DNA from: CAVALG01 sp963630555
GTDB taxonomy: Bacteria; Bacillota; Clostridia; Oscillospirales; Acutalibacteraceae
Direction: 5' to 3'
Length of the DNA stretch: 8,636 nt
NCBI GenBank assembly: GCA_963630555.1
Contig: CAVGND010000048.1
Span: 1 to 8,636 of the forward strand
The position numbers were made by a program, and so were the translations under genes. Positions within the stretch are counted from its first letter, which is position 1; each line of letters opens with the position of its first letter. Shown here piece after piece: positions 1 to 6,190 of the stretch. The notes under the pieces are model-generated. The model ran no database searches, was not told where the DNA came from, and saw nothing but the letters and a program-made list of their open reading frames with translations.

Positions 1-146
1 CTCCGCCAGCCCCATAGGGAAGTATCATTGTCCCTGAATCGTTTCATCGCCTTATCCGTAGCAAGCGGATATTTCAGAATGGTTCGGAATCGCTACCAAC
101 CTTGCTTTCCGTGATAACCCTTGCGGGCAGGAAGTTCGTGGCGCAC
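1..146 (-). ncRNA. possible group II intron 5' part, cut by the window edge
   Basis: No credible ORF covers this stretch. Read on the minus strand from 146 it begins GTGCGCC, which fits the GTGYG 5' consensus of group II introns. It continues with a CCC-GCAA-GGG tetraloop hairpin, then GGTTGGTAGCGAT and, further on, GGATAAGG. From memory these resemble domain I segments of IIB introns such as Ll.LtrB (GGTTGGAAAGCGAT, ATATAAGG). An ATCCG/CGGAT hairpin lies between them. The distance from the 5' end to GGTTGG is about 45 nt, shorter than in Ll.LtrB. No maturase ORF, domain V or 3' end is visible because the window stops, and I found no convincing EBS1 match to the upstream sequence. It could be another structured RNA or an intergenic repeat. 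Confidence 0.4.
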
Positions 147-313
147 CTTCATCCGGCTGGGGCTTTCGCCCCCGATCAGGAATGTACCTGTTGAATGTGT
201 ATTCTGTTTTCAAGGTTCACGAGGGAATTCGTTTTGTCCCTCAATAGGTAGGCAGCGAGAAGGCTCATTTTTTAACCCCCTGAGCGAAAAAATTTCAAAA
301 ATTTTTGAGCACG
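147..313. other. non-coding stretch with small hairpins
   Basis: I see no gene here. It holds three small inverted repeats: GGGGC-TTTC-GCCCC at 159-172, which on the minus strand has a GAAA tetraloop; GAGGGA/TCCCTC at 221-226 and 237-242; and the 14-bp palindrome TCAAAAATTTTTGA at 295-308. The minus strand also carries CCTTGAAAACAGAATAC around 200-215. That string resembles the conserved ITS motif upstream of 23S rRNA genes in Firmicutes, but no 23S sequence follows it. If the group II intron call to the left is right, this is its 5' exon and flank. Confidence 0.4.
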
Positions 314-350
314 AAAAAAGCCGCTGATTTCATAGTGAAACCAGCGGCTT
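314..350 (-). terminator. second (distal) minus-strand terminator after ppdK
   Basis: A 9-bp stem, AAGCCGCTG/CAGCGGCTT (318-326 with 342-350), is extended by TTTC/GAAA inside it. On the minus strand it runs straight into a TTTTTT tract (plus 314-319). That is a classic factor-independent terminator reading leftward. It lies only about 30 nt past another minus-strand terminator, with no room for a gene between them, so the two probably act in tandem behind ppdK. Confidence 0.75.
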
Positions 351-380
351 GATTTGCGGTGTATTTAGCTGAAAATGGAC

Positions 381-422
381 AAAAAAATAACGGTCACACA
401 ATCCAAACGGACTGTGTGACCG
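381..422 (-). terminator. ppdK terminator
   Basis: A 14-bp stem with one mismatch (391-404 with 409-422, mismatch at 401/412) closes a 4-nt loop. On the minus strand it is followed by TTATTTTTTT. It lies 44 nt beyond the ppdK stop codon and has the right polarity to end that transcript. Read on the plus strand the hairpin is followed by only a weak T-rich tail. Confidence 0.85.
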
Positions 423-465
423 TATTTATATCAGTTGTTTTGCCTACGCAACTTGCGTCAACTTT

Positions 466-3099
466 TTATTGGCGCTGTTCCTTGATGGCAGCCTGTGCTG
501 CTGCAAGGCGTGCAATCGGAACGCGGAACGGCGAGCAAGATACATAATCAAGGCCGATCTTGTGGCAGAACTCAACAGATACGGGGTCGCCGCCGTGCTC
601 ACCGCAGATACCGCAGTGAAGTGACGGGCGAACTTTTTTGCCGAGTTCAACAGCCATTTCCATAAGTTTACCGACGCCGTTCTGGTCAAGTTTTGCAAAC
701 GGATCGTTCTCGTAAATCTTGGTATCATAATAAGCGGTAAGGAACTTACCTGCGTCATCACGGCTGAAGCCGAATGTCATCTGGGTAAGGTCGTTGGTAC
801 CGAAGCAGAAGAACTCAGCTTCTTTGGCAATCTCGTCAGCGGTCAAACATGCTCTCGGGATTTCCATCATAGTACCTACCTCGTACTTGAGGTCTGCGCC
901 TGCCGCTGCGATTTCAGCGTCAGCAGTTTCAACCACAACATCCTTAACGAACTTGAACTCTTTGAGTTCTCCGGTAAGTGGAATCATAATTTCGGGAACT
1001 ATGTTCCAGTCCGGATGAGCCTTTTTAACATTCAATGCCGCACGGATAACTGCAGATGTCTGCATCTTTGCGATTTCCGGATAGGTTACTGCAAGACGGC
1101 AGCCGCGGTGACCCATCATCGGGTTGAACTCATGAAGTGACTGAATGATATTTTTGATATCTTCAACAGTCTTGCCCTGTGCTTTTGCAAGTGCTTCGAT
1201 GTCTGCTTCTTCGGTCGGGAGGAACTCATGAAGCGGAGGATCCAGGAAACGGATAGTTACCGGGTTGCCTTCAAGCGCTTCGTAAAGTTTTTCAAAGTCG
1301 CCCTGCTGATACGGAAGAATCTTAGCAAGAGCAGCTTCTCTTTCTTCAACACTGTCAGAACAAATCATCTCACGGAAAGCGGCAATTCTGTCGACTTCAA
1401 AGAACATATGCTCTGTGCGGCAAAGGCCGATGCCTTCTGCGCCAAGTTCACGTGCTTTTTTAGCGTCTGTCGGGGTGTCGGCATTGGTGCGGACTTTAAG
1501 AGTTCTGAACTCATCTGCCCATTCCATAATTCTGCCGAACTCGCCTGCTATCTCAGCGTCAACAGTCGGGATAATTTCACCGTAGATGTTACCTGTTGAA
1601 CCGTCAATTGAAATATAGTCGCCCTCTTTGTAAGTCTTGCCGCCGAGGGTAAACTGTTTGTTAGCCTCATCCATAATGATGTCGCCGCAGCCGGAAACGC
1701 AGCAAGTACCCATACCGCGGGCAACAACGGCTGCGTGTGAGGTCATACCGCCGCGAACGGTGAGTATACCCTGTGAAGCCTTCATACCGGTGATATCTTC
1801 GGGTGAAGTTTCAAGACGAACGAGAACAACTTTTTCGCCGCGTGCGTTCCATTCTTCCGCATCTTCGGCGGTAAATACTATTTTACCGCAGGCAGCACCG
1901 GGAGAAGCACCGAGACCTTTACCAGCCGGAACGGCCGCTTTAAGAGCCTTTGCGTCAAACTGCGGATGAAGGAGTGTATCAAGGTTACGCGGATCTATCA
2001 TGGCGACAGCCTGCTTCTTGTCGATCATACCTTCATCAACAAGGTCGCATGCGATTTTAAGAGCAGCCTTTGCGGTTCTCTTGCCGTTTCTGGTCTGAAG
2101 CATATAAAGTTTGCCTGCCTGAACGGTGAATTCCATATCCTGCATATCTCTGTAATGATCTTCAAGTGTGGCGCAAACTTTTTTGAACTGAGCAAAAGCC
2201 TCAGGAAATTTTTCTGCCATTTCGGCAATCGGCATAGGAGTACGAACGCCGGCAACAACATCTTCGCCCTGTGCATTTACAAGGAACTCACCCATAAGTC
2301 CGGGTTCACCGGTTGCAGGGTCACGGGTAAAGGCAACGCCCGTACCGCAATCGTCACCCATATTACCGAACGCCATCATCTGTACGTTAACGGCAGTGCC
2401 CCAAGAATACGGGATATCGTTATCACGACGGTATACGTTTGCACGGGGGTTGTCCCATGAACGGAAAACAGCCTCAATCGCGCCCATAAGTTGTTCCTTG
2501 GGATCTGTCGGGAAGTCTTTGCCGATTTTTGATTTGTACTCGGCTTTGAACTGACCTGCAAGTTTCTTAAGGTCTTCGGCGTCAAGTTCGATATCCTGTT
2601 TAACGCCCTTAGCGTCTTTCATTTCATCAATAAGTTGCTCGAAGTATTTTTTACCTACTTCCATAACAACGTCTGAATACATCTGGATAAATCTTCTGTA
2701 GCAGTCCCAAGCCCAACGCGGATTGCCTGACTTTTTAGACATAACTTCGACAACTTCTTCATTAAGTCCGAGGTTAAGGATAGTATCCATCATACCGGGC
2801 ATTGAAGCACGGGCACCCGAACGAACGGAAACAAGCAGCGGATTTTCCTTATCGCCGAACTTCATTCCGGTGATATCTTCCATCTTGTCGATGTATTCCA
2901 TTATCTGTGCCTGAATCTCATCATTGATTTTTCTGCCGTCTTCATAATACTTTGTGCATGCTTCGGTAGTGATGGTAAAACCCTGCGGCACCGGAAGTCC
3001 GAGTCCGGTCATTTCGGCAAGGTTGGCACCCTTACCGCCAAGCAGGTTGCGCATGTCTTTGTTTCCCTCAGAAAAGAGGTATACAAATTTCTGGCTCAT
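466..3099 (-). CDS. ppdK: pyruvate, phosphate dikinase
   Basis: This cytoplasmic enzyme interconverts pyruvate + ATP + Pi and PEP + AMP + PPi; in anaerobic clostridia it can serve PPi-linked glycolysis or PEP formation. The 877 aa product is full length (the Clostridium symbiosum enzyme is about 874 aa). The N-terminal ATP-grasp domain shows GGKGANLAEM at 21-30, then SVRSGARASMPGMMDT at 91-106. The central phosphohistidine domain carries GGMTSHAAVVARGMG, with the swivelling His at 455 and the regulatory-type Thr at 453. The C-terminal PEP/pyruvate TIM barrel has GTNDLTQMTFGFSRDD at 767-782 and LHCGICGEHGGDP, with the catalytic Cys at 829. The start is fixed by AGGAGG at 3107-3112, 7 nt upstream, and by the His455 numbering. 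It is monocistronic: its own promoter and leader lie upstream, and terminators follow. Nothing is broken or missing. Confidence 0.98.
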   Translation of the reverse strand: MSQKFVYLFSEGNKDMRNLLGGKGANLAEMTGLGLPVPQGFTITTEACTKYYEDGRKINDEIQAQIMEYIDKMEDITGMKFGDKENPLLVSVRSGARASMPGMMDTILNLGLNEEVVEVMSKKSGNPRWAWDCYRRFIQMYSDVVMEVGKKYFEQLIDEMKDAKGVKQDIELDAEDLKKLAGQFKAEYKSKIGKDFPTDPKEQLMGAIEAVFRSWDNPRANVYRRDNDIPYSWGTAVNVQMMAFGNMGDDCGTGVAFTRDPATGEPGLMGEFLVNAQGEDVVAGVRTPMPIAEMAEKFPEAFAQFKKVCATLEDHYRDMQDMEFTVQAGKLYMLQTRNGKRTAKAALKIACDLVDEGMIDKKQAVAMIDPRNLDTLLHPQFDAKALKAAVPAGKGLGASPGAACGKIVFTAEDAEEWNARGEKVVLVRLETSPEDITGMKASQGILTVRGGMTSHAAVVARGMGTCCVSGCGDIIMDEANKQFTLGGKTYKEGDYISIDGSTGNIYGEIIPTVDAEIAGEFGRIMEWADEFRTLKVRTNADTPTDAKKARELGAEGIGLCRTEHMFFEVDRIAAFREMICSDSVEEREAALAKILPYQQGDFEKLYEALEGNPVTIRFLDPPLHEFLPTEEADIEALAKAQGKTVEDIKNIIQSLHEFNPMMGHRGCRLAVTYPEIAKMQTSAVIRAALNVKKAHPDWNIVPEIMIPLTGELKEFKFVKDVVVETADAEIAAAGADLKYEVGTMMEIPRACLTADEIAKEAEFFCFGTNDLTQMTFGFSRDDAGKFLTAYYDTKIYENDPFAKLDQNGVGKLMEMAVELGKKVRPSLHCGICGEHGGDPVSVEFCHKIGLDYVSCSPFRVPIARLAAAQAAIKEQRQ

Positions 3100-3135
3100 T
3101 TAAATTCCTCCTGATAATTGTGTAATATACATTTT

Positions 3136-3248
3136 GTGCTGCGCCCGATAGGTACAAATCGGTTTGGAAAATACAGGTGCCCCGAAATCAGCCCGAGCGA
3201 TCCTGTGTTGTCTTCATAACAACATTTTATCCCCACCGGGCACAACAC
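3136..3248 (-). promoter_or_regulatory. structured 5' leader RNA of ppdK (unassigned class)
   Basis: The untranslated leader contains GTGTTGTGCCC (3238-3248), which pairs with GGGCGCAGCAC (3136-3146) as an 11-bp stem with two G-U pairs, closing a 113-nt domain. Inside are a TGTTGT/ACAACA hairpin around 3207-3225 and a CCGAT/ATCGG hairpin around 3145-3163. The GTGCCC strand could instead pair with GGGCAC (3177-3182), which would break the closing stem, so two folds compete. The domain starts about 10 nt after the predicted transcription start and ends 23 nt before the AGGAGG. I could not match it to the TPP, SAM, FMN, glycine, lysine, cobalamin, c-di-GMP, c-di-AMP, THF, ZTP, Moco or T-box consensus from memory. 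No intrinsic terminator or anti-SD pairing is obvious, so the mode of control is unknown. Confidence 0.55.
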
Positions 3249-3264
3249 TTAACGCATTCAATTA

Positions 3265-3293
3265 ATTATACCAACTTTGTTTGTAAAAATAAA
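3265..3293 (-). promoter_or_regulatory. ppdK promoter (extended -10)
   Basis: The minus strand carries TGGTATAAT, a perfect TATAAT (3265-3270) with a TGn extension. The -35 region is weak: TTTATT at 3288-3293 with 17-bp spacing. This fits an extended -10 housekeeping promoter. The predicted start is near 3258, which gives a 5' leader of about 150-160 nt before the ppdK ATG. Confidence 0.65.
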
Positions 3294-3323
3294 GAGTTTT
3301 TTTCATATTTCGCATATTTTTTT

Positions 3324-3358
3324 GCTCCTGATGCCGATTTTTTGTATCGGAGCGGCAT
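3324..3358. other. hairpin at the 3' end of the membrane-protein operon
   Basis: Competing stems ATGCCG/CGGCAT (3331-3336 with 3353-3358) and CCGAT/ATCGG (3334-3338 with 3346-3350) lie 22 nt past the stop of the DUF624-like gene. On the minus strand the hairpin is followed by A-rich rather than T-rich sequence, so it is not a canonical intrinsic terminator. Transcription of the operon may end here or read on into the ppdK promoter region. Confidence 0.3.
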
Positions 3359-3379
3359 AATATCAATATTTTGAAAATT

Positions 3380-4207
3380 TCATTTAAACATCAAATCCCA
3401 ATTTATGGGTTCTTCATCACCCTCAAACGGGCCGAAATATTCGTCCGCCGTTAAAAGACCGAGATTATATCTTTTTTCTCTGTCTTCATCCGGATGACTG
3501 TTGTAATATGGGTCAAACAGATACTTTTTGACCAACGGAAAAATCGTGAATTGCACAAGCACGGAACGGAACCAGCGAAAAAACGTTGCGTACAGAAGCA
3601 AGTCTATCATAAATCCCATAATGCCCATATACCAACTTAAAGCGAACGCGATAACATAGCACAGCGTGAGTATCGCACCGGCAATAAAATTCCGCTTAAA
3701 GCCTATTATGCCCAAAGCAAATGAATCACGGTAAACTTCGCGCAGAGGTTTTGAAAAAGTTATGATAATAAATTGCCTGTAAAAACGCGAAAAAGAAAAG
3801 AGCGTGAACCCTATTATCGTAAAACCGTAGAGCACGGACGAATACAACTGCGTTTTTATAAGAAAAGCCGCGGCATACAGGTTGAATGTAAAAACGGCAA
3901 GAATTATAAAATCTATTACAGACACAGTCGCCGACTGTTTGAAATTTTTTTTAATTGCGTCGATACCGTCACTCGGTACAAATGCGTGCTTATCGCGAGA
4001 TACACTGCGCGTTATATGTGTAAGCCCCGTTTCGGCAAGCCCGTGAGTAATAAGCGGAAGTGAAAAAAGGAATGCATACAGTCCGCTTTTGAACAAAGTC
4101 CCGAAATGGTAATATATAAGCGACAAAAACTGCGCCGGATCTTTTTTGCGGCGCCTTGTTTTTTTAATACCCTTCCCGGGTTTATCAAGATTGCTTATCA
4201 ATTTCAT
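3380..4207 (-). CDS. DUF624/YesL-like membrane protein
   Basis: This 275 aa integral membrane protein has a basic N-terminal tail (GIKKTRRRKKDP, 13-24) and about five hydrophobic segments, roughly 38-56, 94-117, 123-145, 170-192 and 195-213. It ends in a charged, acidic C-terminal tail (about 230-275). The pattern of an early membrane segment, then an ITRSVSRDKHAFVPSDG stretch and IKKNFKQS (about 65-92), resembles the YesL/DUF624 family, whose role is unknown and which often sits near sugar transporters. No transporter is present here. It is somewhat longer than B. subtilis YesL (about 209 aa), the extra length being in the tails. It is the second gene of a two-gene operon: 19 nt separate it from the upstream stop codon, and its likely ribosome binding site AAAGGGG (4221-4227) touches that stop, 13 nt from the ATG. 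That spacing is long, which suggests translational coupling. Confidence 0.7.
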   Translation of the reverse strand: MKLISNLDKPGKGIKKTRRRKKDPAQFLSLIYYHFGTLFKSGLYAFLFSLPLITHGLAETGLTHITRSVSRDKHAFVPSDGIDAIKKNFKQSATVSVIDFIILAVFTFNLYAAAFLIKTQLYSSVLYGFTIIGFTLFSFSRFYRQFIIITFSKPLREVYRDSFALGIIGFKRNFIAGAILTLCYVIAFALSWYMGIMGFMIDLLLYATFFRWFRSVLVQFTIFPLVKKYLFDPYYNSHPDEDREKRYNLGLLTADEYFGPFEGDEEPINWDLMFK

Positions 4208-4226
4208 TAAAACTCGGTTTCCCCTT

Positions 4227-4940
4227 TCAATCCTTATATATCCACGAATTTACTTTTTCGCCGTTACTGTAACCGAATTTATAGGCTACTGCGATAAGTG
4301 CGGGAATTATGAGCAAAATAAGCGACATGAACGCAATCCTCGCCCATGACACATCGGTAAGCGCATAATTAAATCCGGATATTATATCTATGACCGGGCG
4401 GCTCGGAATGTTTATAACTTTATAGACTATGAACGCCGTTTCCGAGGCACTTTTTGAATTTACGGCAGCTTTGCATATAAGCAACGCAACATAGGAAATA
4501 AGGAACGGCACATCCGCAAGCAGACCTATTTTAAGCGGCAGCCTTTTATCAGGCTGTCGTTTTTCTATTTCATAGGCAAATCTTGCTTTTCTGCCTATTC
4601 CGTTTACTTCAAGATATATACAGAAATAAAAAACGAGCAAATTAACAAGAAAAATAAAAATTCGTGTGATTATCTTCTCGGTGTGGCCCATTTCTTCCCT
4701 TATCGGCTGAACCTTGCTGTTGCCCGTAAGGTCGTTTATATTTCCTTCCCCATCCTCATAATACACGGTTTTGGTTTCAACATAATTCCCGCTTTCGTCA
4801 AGATCGTATACCGTATATCCTATTTTTTTACAGAAGACAAGATCGCAAAAATAGGTAAGCATAGACGAAATCAAGAATACGGCGACGAGCCCTATAAAGA
4901 CATACAGTTCAACCCTTGCCGCTTTTTTAACAACCTGCAT
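4227..4940 (-). CDS. hypothetical multi-pass membrane protein
   Basis: I do not recognise a family. With the start chosen here the product is 237 aa. Hydrophobic segments lie at about 11-31, 92-112, 135-157 and 202-221. A roughly 55-residue polar, acidic loop (about 35-90, with DLDESGNYVETKTVYYEDGE) lies between the first two and is probably extracytoplasmic. The C-terminus is a short polar tail. An upstream in-frame ATG at 4973 would add 11 residues, but it has no Shine-Dalgarno sequence and lies only about 12 nt from the predicted transcription start. The ATG at 4940 has GGAG (4949-4952) at 8-nt spacing, so I prefer it. It is the first gene of the operon with the DUF624-like protein, and the pairing suggests the two membrane proteins may work together. 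Confidence 0.75.
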   Translation of the reverse strand: MQVVKKAARVELYVFIGLVAVFLISSMLTYFCDLVFCKKIGYTVYDLDESGNYVETKTVYYEDGEGNINDLTGNSKVQPIREEMGHTEKIITRIFIFLVNLLVFYFCIYLEVNGIGRKARFAYEIEKRQPDKRLPLKIGLLADVPFLISYVALLICKAAVNSKSASETAFIVYKVINIPSRPVIDIISGFNYALTDVSWARIAFMSLILLIIPALIAVAYKFGYSNGEKVNSWIYKD

Positions 4941-4991
4941 AACGCACACTCCGTTCACGCTGTAAACAAACATTAAACACAGCCAATATAT

Positions 4992-5020
4992 AATATATCA
5001 TTCCTGCCCTGCGTTTTCAA
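4992..5020 (-). promoter_or_regulatory. promoter of the two-gene membrane-protein operon
   Basis: On the minus strand TTGAAA (5015-5020) is separated by exactly 17 nt from TATATT (4992-4997), and TGA directly before the -10 hexamer supplies an extended -10 TGn. The predicted start near 4985 gives a leader of about 45 nt to the ATG at 4940. This is a strong vegetative-type promoter. Confidence 0.65.
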
Positions 5021-5073
5021 CATAAATCTGTCCCTGCCGAAAATATTATAAAAGAAAAACAGTTTAAATAAGC

Positions 5074-5109
5074 GAAGCAGCACGGAAATGAATAAAACCG
5101 TGCTGCTTC
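5074..5109. other. perfect 12-bp hairpin with no gene feeding it
   Basis: GAAGCAGCACGG (5074-5085) pairs perfectly with CCGTGCTGCTTC (5098-5109) across a 12-nt A-rich loop. No annotated gene is transcribed into it from either side, since the operon to the left and the SpoIIQ-like gene to the right both read away from it. No strong T-tract follows on either strand. It could be part of a small RNA, an intergenic repeat, or a remnant terminator. Confidence 0.5.
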
Positions 5110-5144
5110 TTGCTATAAGGGGTTAGGAGGGTAGAGTTATACTC

Positions 5145-5188
5145 AGAAGGAGGGGTTGCGGCTCCCCTTCCTCTTTGTATGTTTTTAT
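5145..5188 (+). terminator. terminator-like hairpin, plus strand
   Basis: AGAAGGAGGGG (5145-5155) pairs with CCCCTTCCTCT (5164-5174) with one G-T wobble and one mismatch. T-rich sequence follows on the plus strand (TTTGTATGTTTTTATT). It looks like an intrinsic terminator for a rightward transcript, yet no plus-strand gene lies upstream in the window, so a short non-coding transcript from about 5060-5110 is possible. The 5021-5243 stretch contains no ORF with a ribosome binding site that I can find. Confidence 0.4.
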
Positions 5189-5243
5189 TATAATCACGCT
5201 TTTTGATTAATGTGTTGATTTTTTATGAATTTATTTTTAACAA

Positions 5244-5272
5244 GTATATTTTTTTGCAGCGCGTCAAAAATA
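5244..5272 (+). promoter_or_regulatory. sigma-F/sigma-G-like forespore promoter of the SpoIIQ-like gene
   Basis: GTATA (5244-5248) fits the sigma-F -35 consensus GYATA. After 14 nt, GTCAAAAATA (5263-5272) matches the sigma-F -10 consensus GGnrAnAnTw at all but one defined position. B. subtilis spoIIQ is known to be sigma-F dependent. The predicted start near 5279 leaves about 30 nt to the ATG, with the ribosome binding site inside that leader. No good housekeeping promoter is apparent nearer the gene. Confidence 0.5.
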
Positions 5273-5310
5273 AAACAAAGATCAAACACATAAAGAGGAG
5301 TAACTGCCAT

Positions 5311-6009
5311 ATGAACGAAAAAAAAGATAAAAAGAAAAACGGAAAATCCGGATTTTTTGCCGTATGCGCCGCCTGCGTTATAGCATTGGGAATTGCCGGT
5401 TGGTCGGCATATGATGTTCTCTCGCCCGCAAAAATTAAGGATGATGCGCTGGGGTACAACTCAAAACAACAGACAGAACAGGATAAAAACGAAGACACTT
5501 CGTCGCAGGGACAAACGACCGAGCAGGAACCTGCCGTTCAGCCTGAACAGCCTGAACAAACGGATGCGGAACCCAAGCAGGAACAAGCAGCAACAGCCGC
5601 AGACTTTTTTATAATGCCGATTAAGGGCGAAATACTCAAAAATTTTAACGATAAAGAGTTGCAGTATTCCGAAACCTACGGCGATATGCGTATTCACACA
5701 GGGGTTGACATAGCAGCCGAAAAAGATTCGGGGGTTACAGCCTGCGGAAGCGGCAAAGTAACCGGCATTCAAAAAAGTTCAACCCTCGGCAACACGGTAA
5801 CGATTGACCACGGCAACGGAATTACCGCAAAATATTGCGGACTTTCGGAAAAACTCAATGTAGCAATCGGCGATATTGTCGACTCAAAAAGCGTGCTCGG
5901 AACGGTTACGGAAATACCCTGCGAATCGGTTGAAGAAAGTCATTTGCACCTTGAAATGTATAAGGACGATGCGCCCGTTTCCCCGCTTTTGATGTTCGGT
6001 ATGGAATAA
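5311..6009 (+). CDS. spoIIQ: SpoIIQ-like M23 (LytM) domain protein
   Basis: This is probably the forespore-side, membrane-anchored partner in the engulfment channel (SpoIIQ-SpoIIIAH in model spore formers). The 232 aa product has a lysine-rich cytoplasmic N-terminus, one transmembrane segment at about 14-35, a Glu/Gln/Pro-rich linker (about 50-96) and a C-terminal M23 domain (about 100-230). The zinc-site residues are present as HTGVD (H129, D133) and HLHLEM (H211, H213). However, the second catalytic His of active LytM enzymes, normally in a Y-x-H-L motif, is Gly177 (YCGLSE), so hydrolase activity is doubtful. The start at 5311 has GAGGAG (5295-5300) 10 nt upstream. The in-frame ATG at 5203 lies upstream of the promoter and has no ribosome binding site. 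The gene is monocistronic and followed by a terminator. A generic M23 protein other than SpoIIQ remains possible. Confidence 0.75.
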   Translation: MNEKKDKKKNGKSGFFAVCAACVIALGIAGWSAYDVLSPAKIKDDALGYNSKQQTEQDKNEDTSSQGQTTEQEPAVQPEQPEQTDAEPKQEQAATAADFFIMPIKGEILKNFNDKELQYSETYGDMRIHTGVDIAAEKDSGVTACGSGKVTGIQKSSTLGNTVTIDHGNGITAKYCGLSEKLNVAIGDIVDSKSVLGTVTEIPCESVEESHLHLEMYKDDAPVSPLLMFGME

Positions 6010-6065
6010 GTCGCAAAAAAGACGAATACAATAGAATATACGCGCCCTCGGTAACGCTTAAGGGC

Positions 6066-6106
6066 AAAAAATCTCTCGGTAAATTTTTATACCGAGAGAT
6101 TTTTTA
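6066..6106. terminator. bidirectional terminator between convergent genes
   Basis: A perfect 11-bp stem (ATCTCTCGGTA 6071-6081 with TACCGAGAGAT 6090-6100) is flanked by AAAAA on the left and TTTTTATT on the right. It can stop the SpoIIQ-like transcript on the plus strand and any leftward read-through on the minus strand. A smaller GCCCT/AGGGC hairpin lies just before it (6043-6065). Confidence 0.85.
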
Positions 6107-6122
6107 TTGTCTCAGACAGACA

Positions 6123-6159
6123 GAAAACCCGCCGTTTGCAGTAAAACTGCAAACGGCGG
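6123..6159 (-). terminator. terminator of the secreted-protein/small-ORF operon
   Basis: A perfect 14-bp GC-rich stem (CCGCCGTTTGCAGT 6129-6142 with 6146-6159) closes a 3-nt loop. On the minus strand it is followed by GTTTTCTG. It lies 31 nt past the stop codon of the 53-aa ORF. That places the small ORF inside the transcribed unit and supports it as a real gene. Confidence 0.8.
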
Positions 6160-6190
6160 CTGTAAGGTGGAAAATATTTTAATGATTTAC

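Noticed and set aside
200..220. ITS-like CCTTGAAAACAGAATAC string suggesting an rRNA operon on the minus strand
   Set aside because: The sequence that follows does not match a 23S rRNA 5' end, and no 5S or tRNA sequence is present.
121..327. 68-codon plus-strand ORF over the non-coding left end
   Set aside because: It has no Shine-Dalgarno sequence, runs through hairpins and a T-tract region, and the composition looks like structured RNA rather than protein.
466..3099. Many open frames of 60-164 codons on both strands across ppdK
   Set aside because: They are shadows of a full-length, motif-complete ppdK. They lack ribosome binding sites and recognisable protein features.
5045..5073. TATAAT on the minus strand at 5045-5050 as the promoter of the membrane-protein operon
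   Set aside because: No acceptable -35 lies 17 nt upstream. The TTGAAA-17-TATATT pair closer to the gene is far better.
5203..5310. N-terminal extension of the SpoIIQ-like protein to an ATG at 5203
   Set aside because: It lies upstream of the sigma-F-like promoter and has no ribosome binding site. The ATG at 5311 has GAGGAG at 10 nt.
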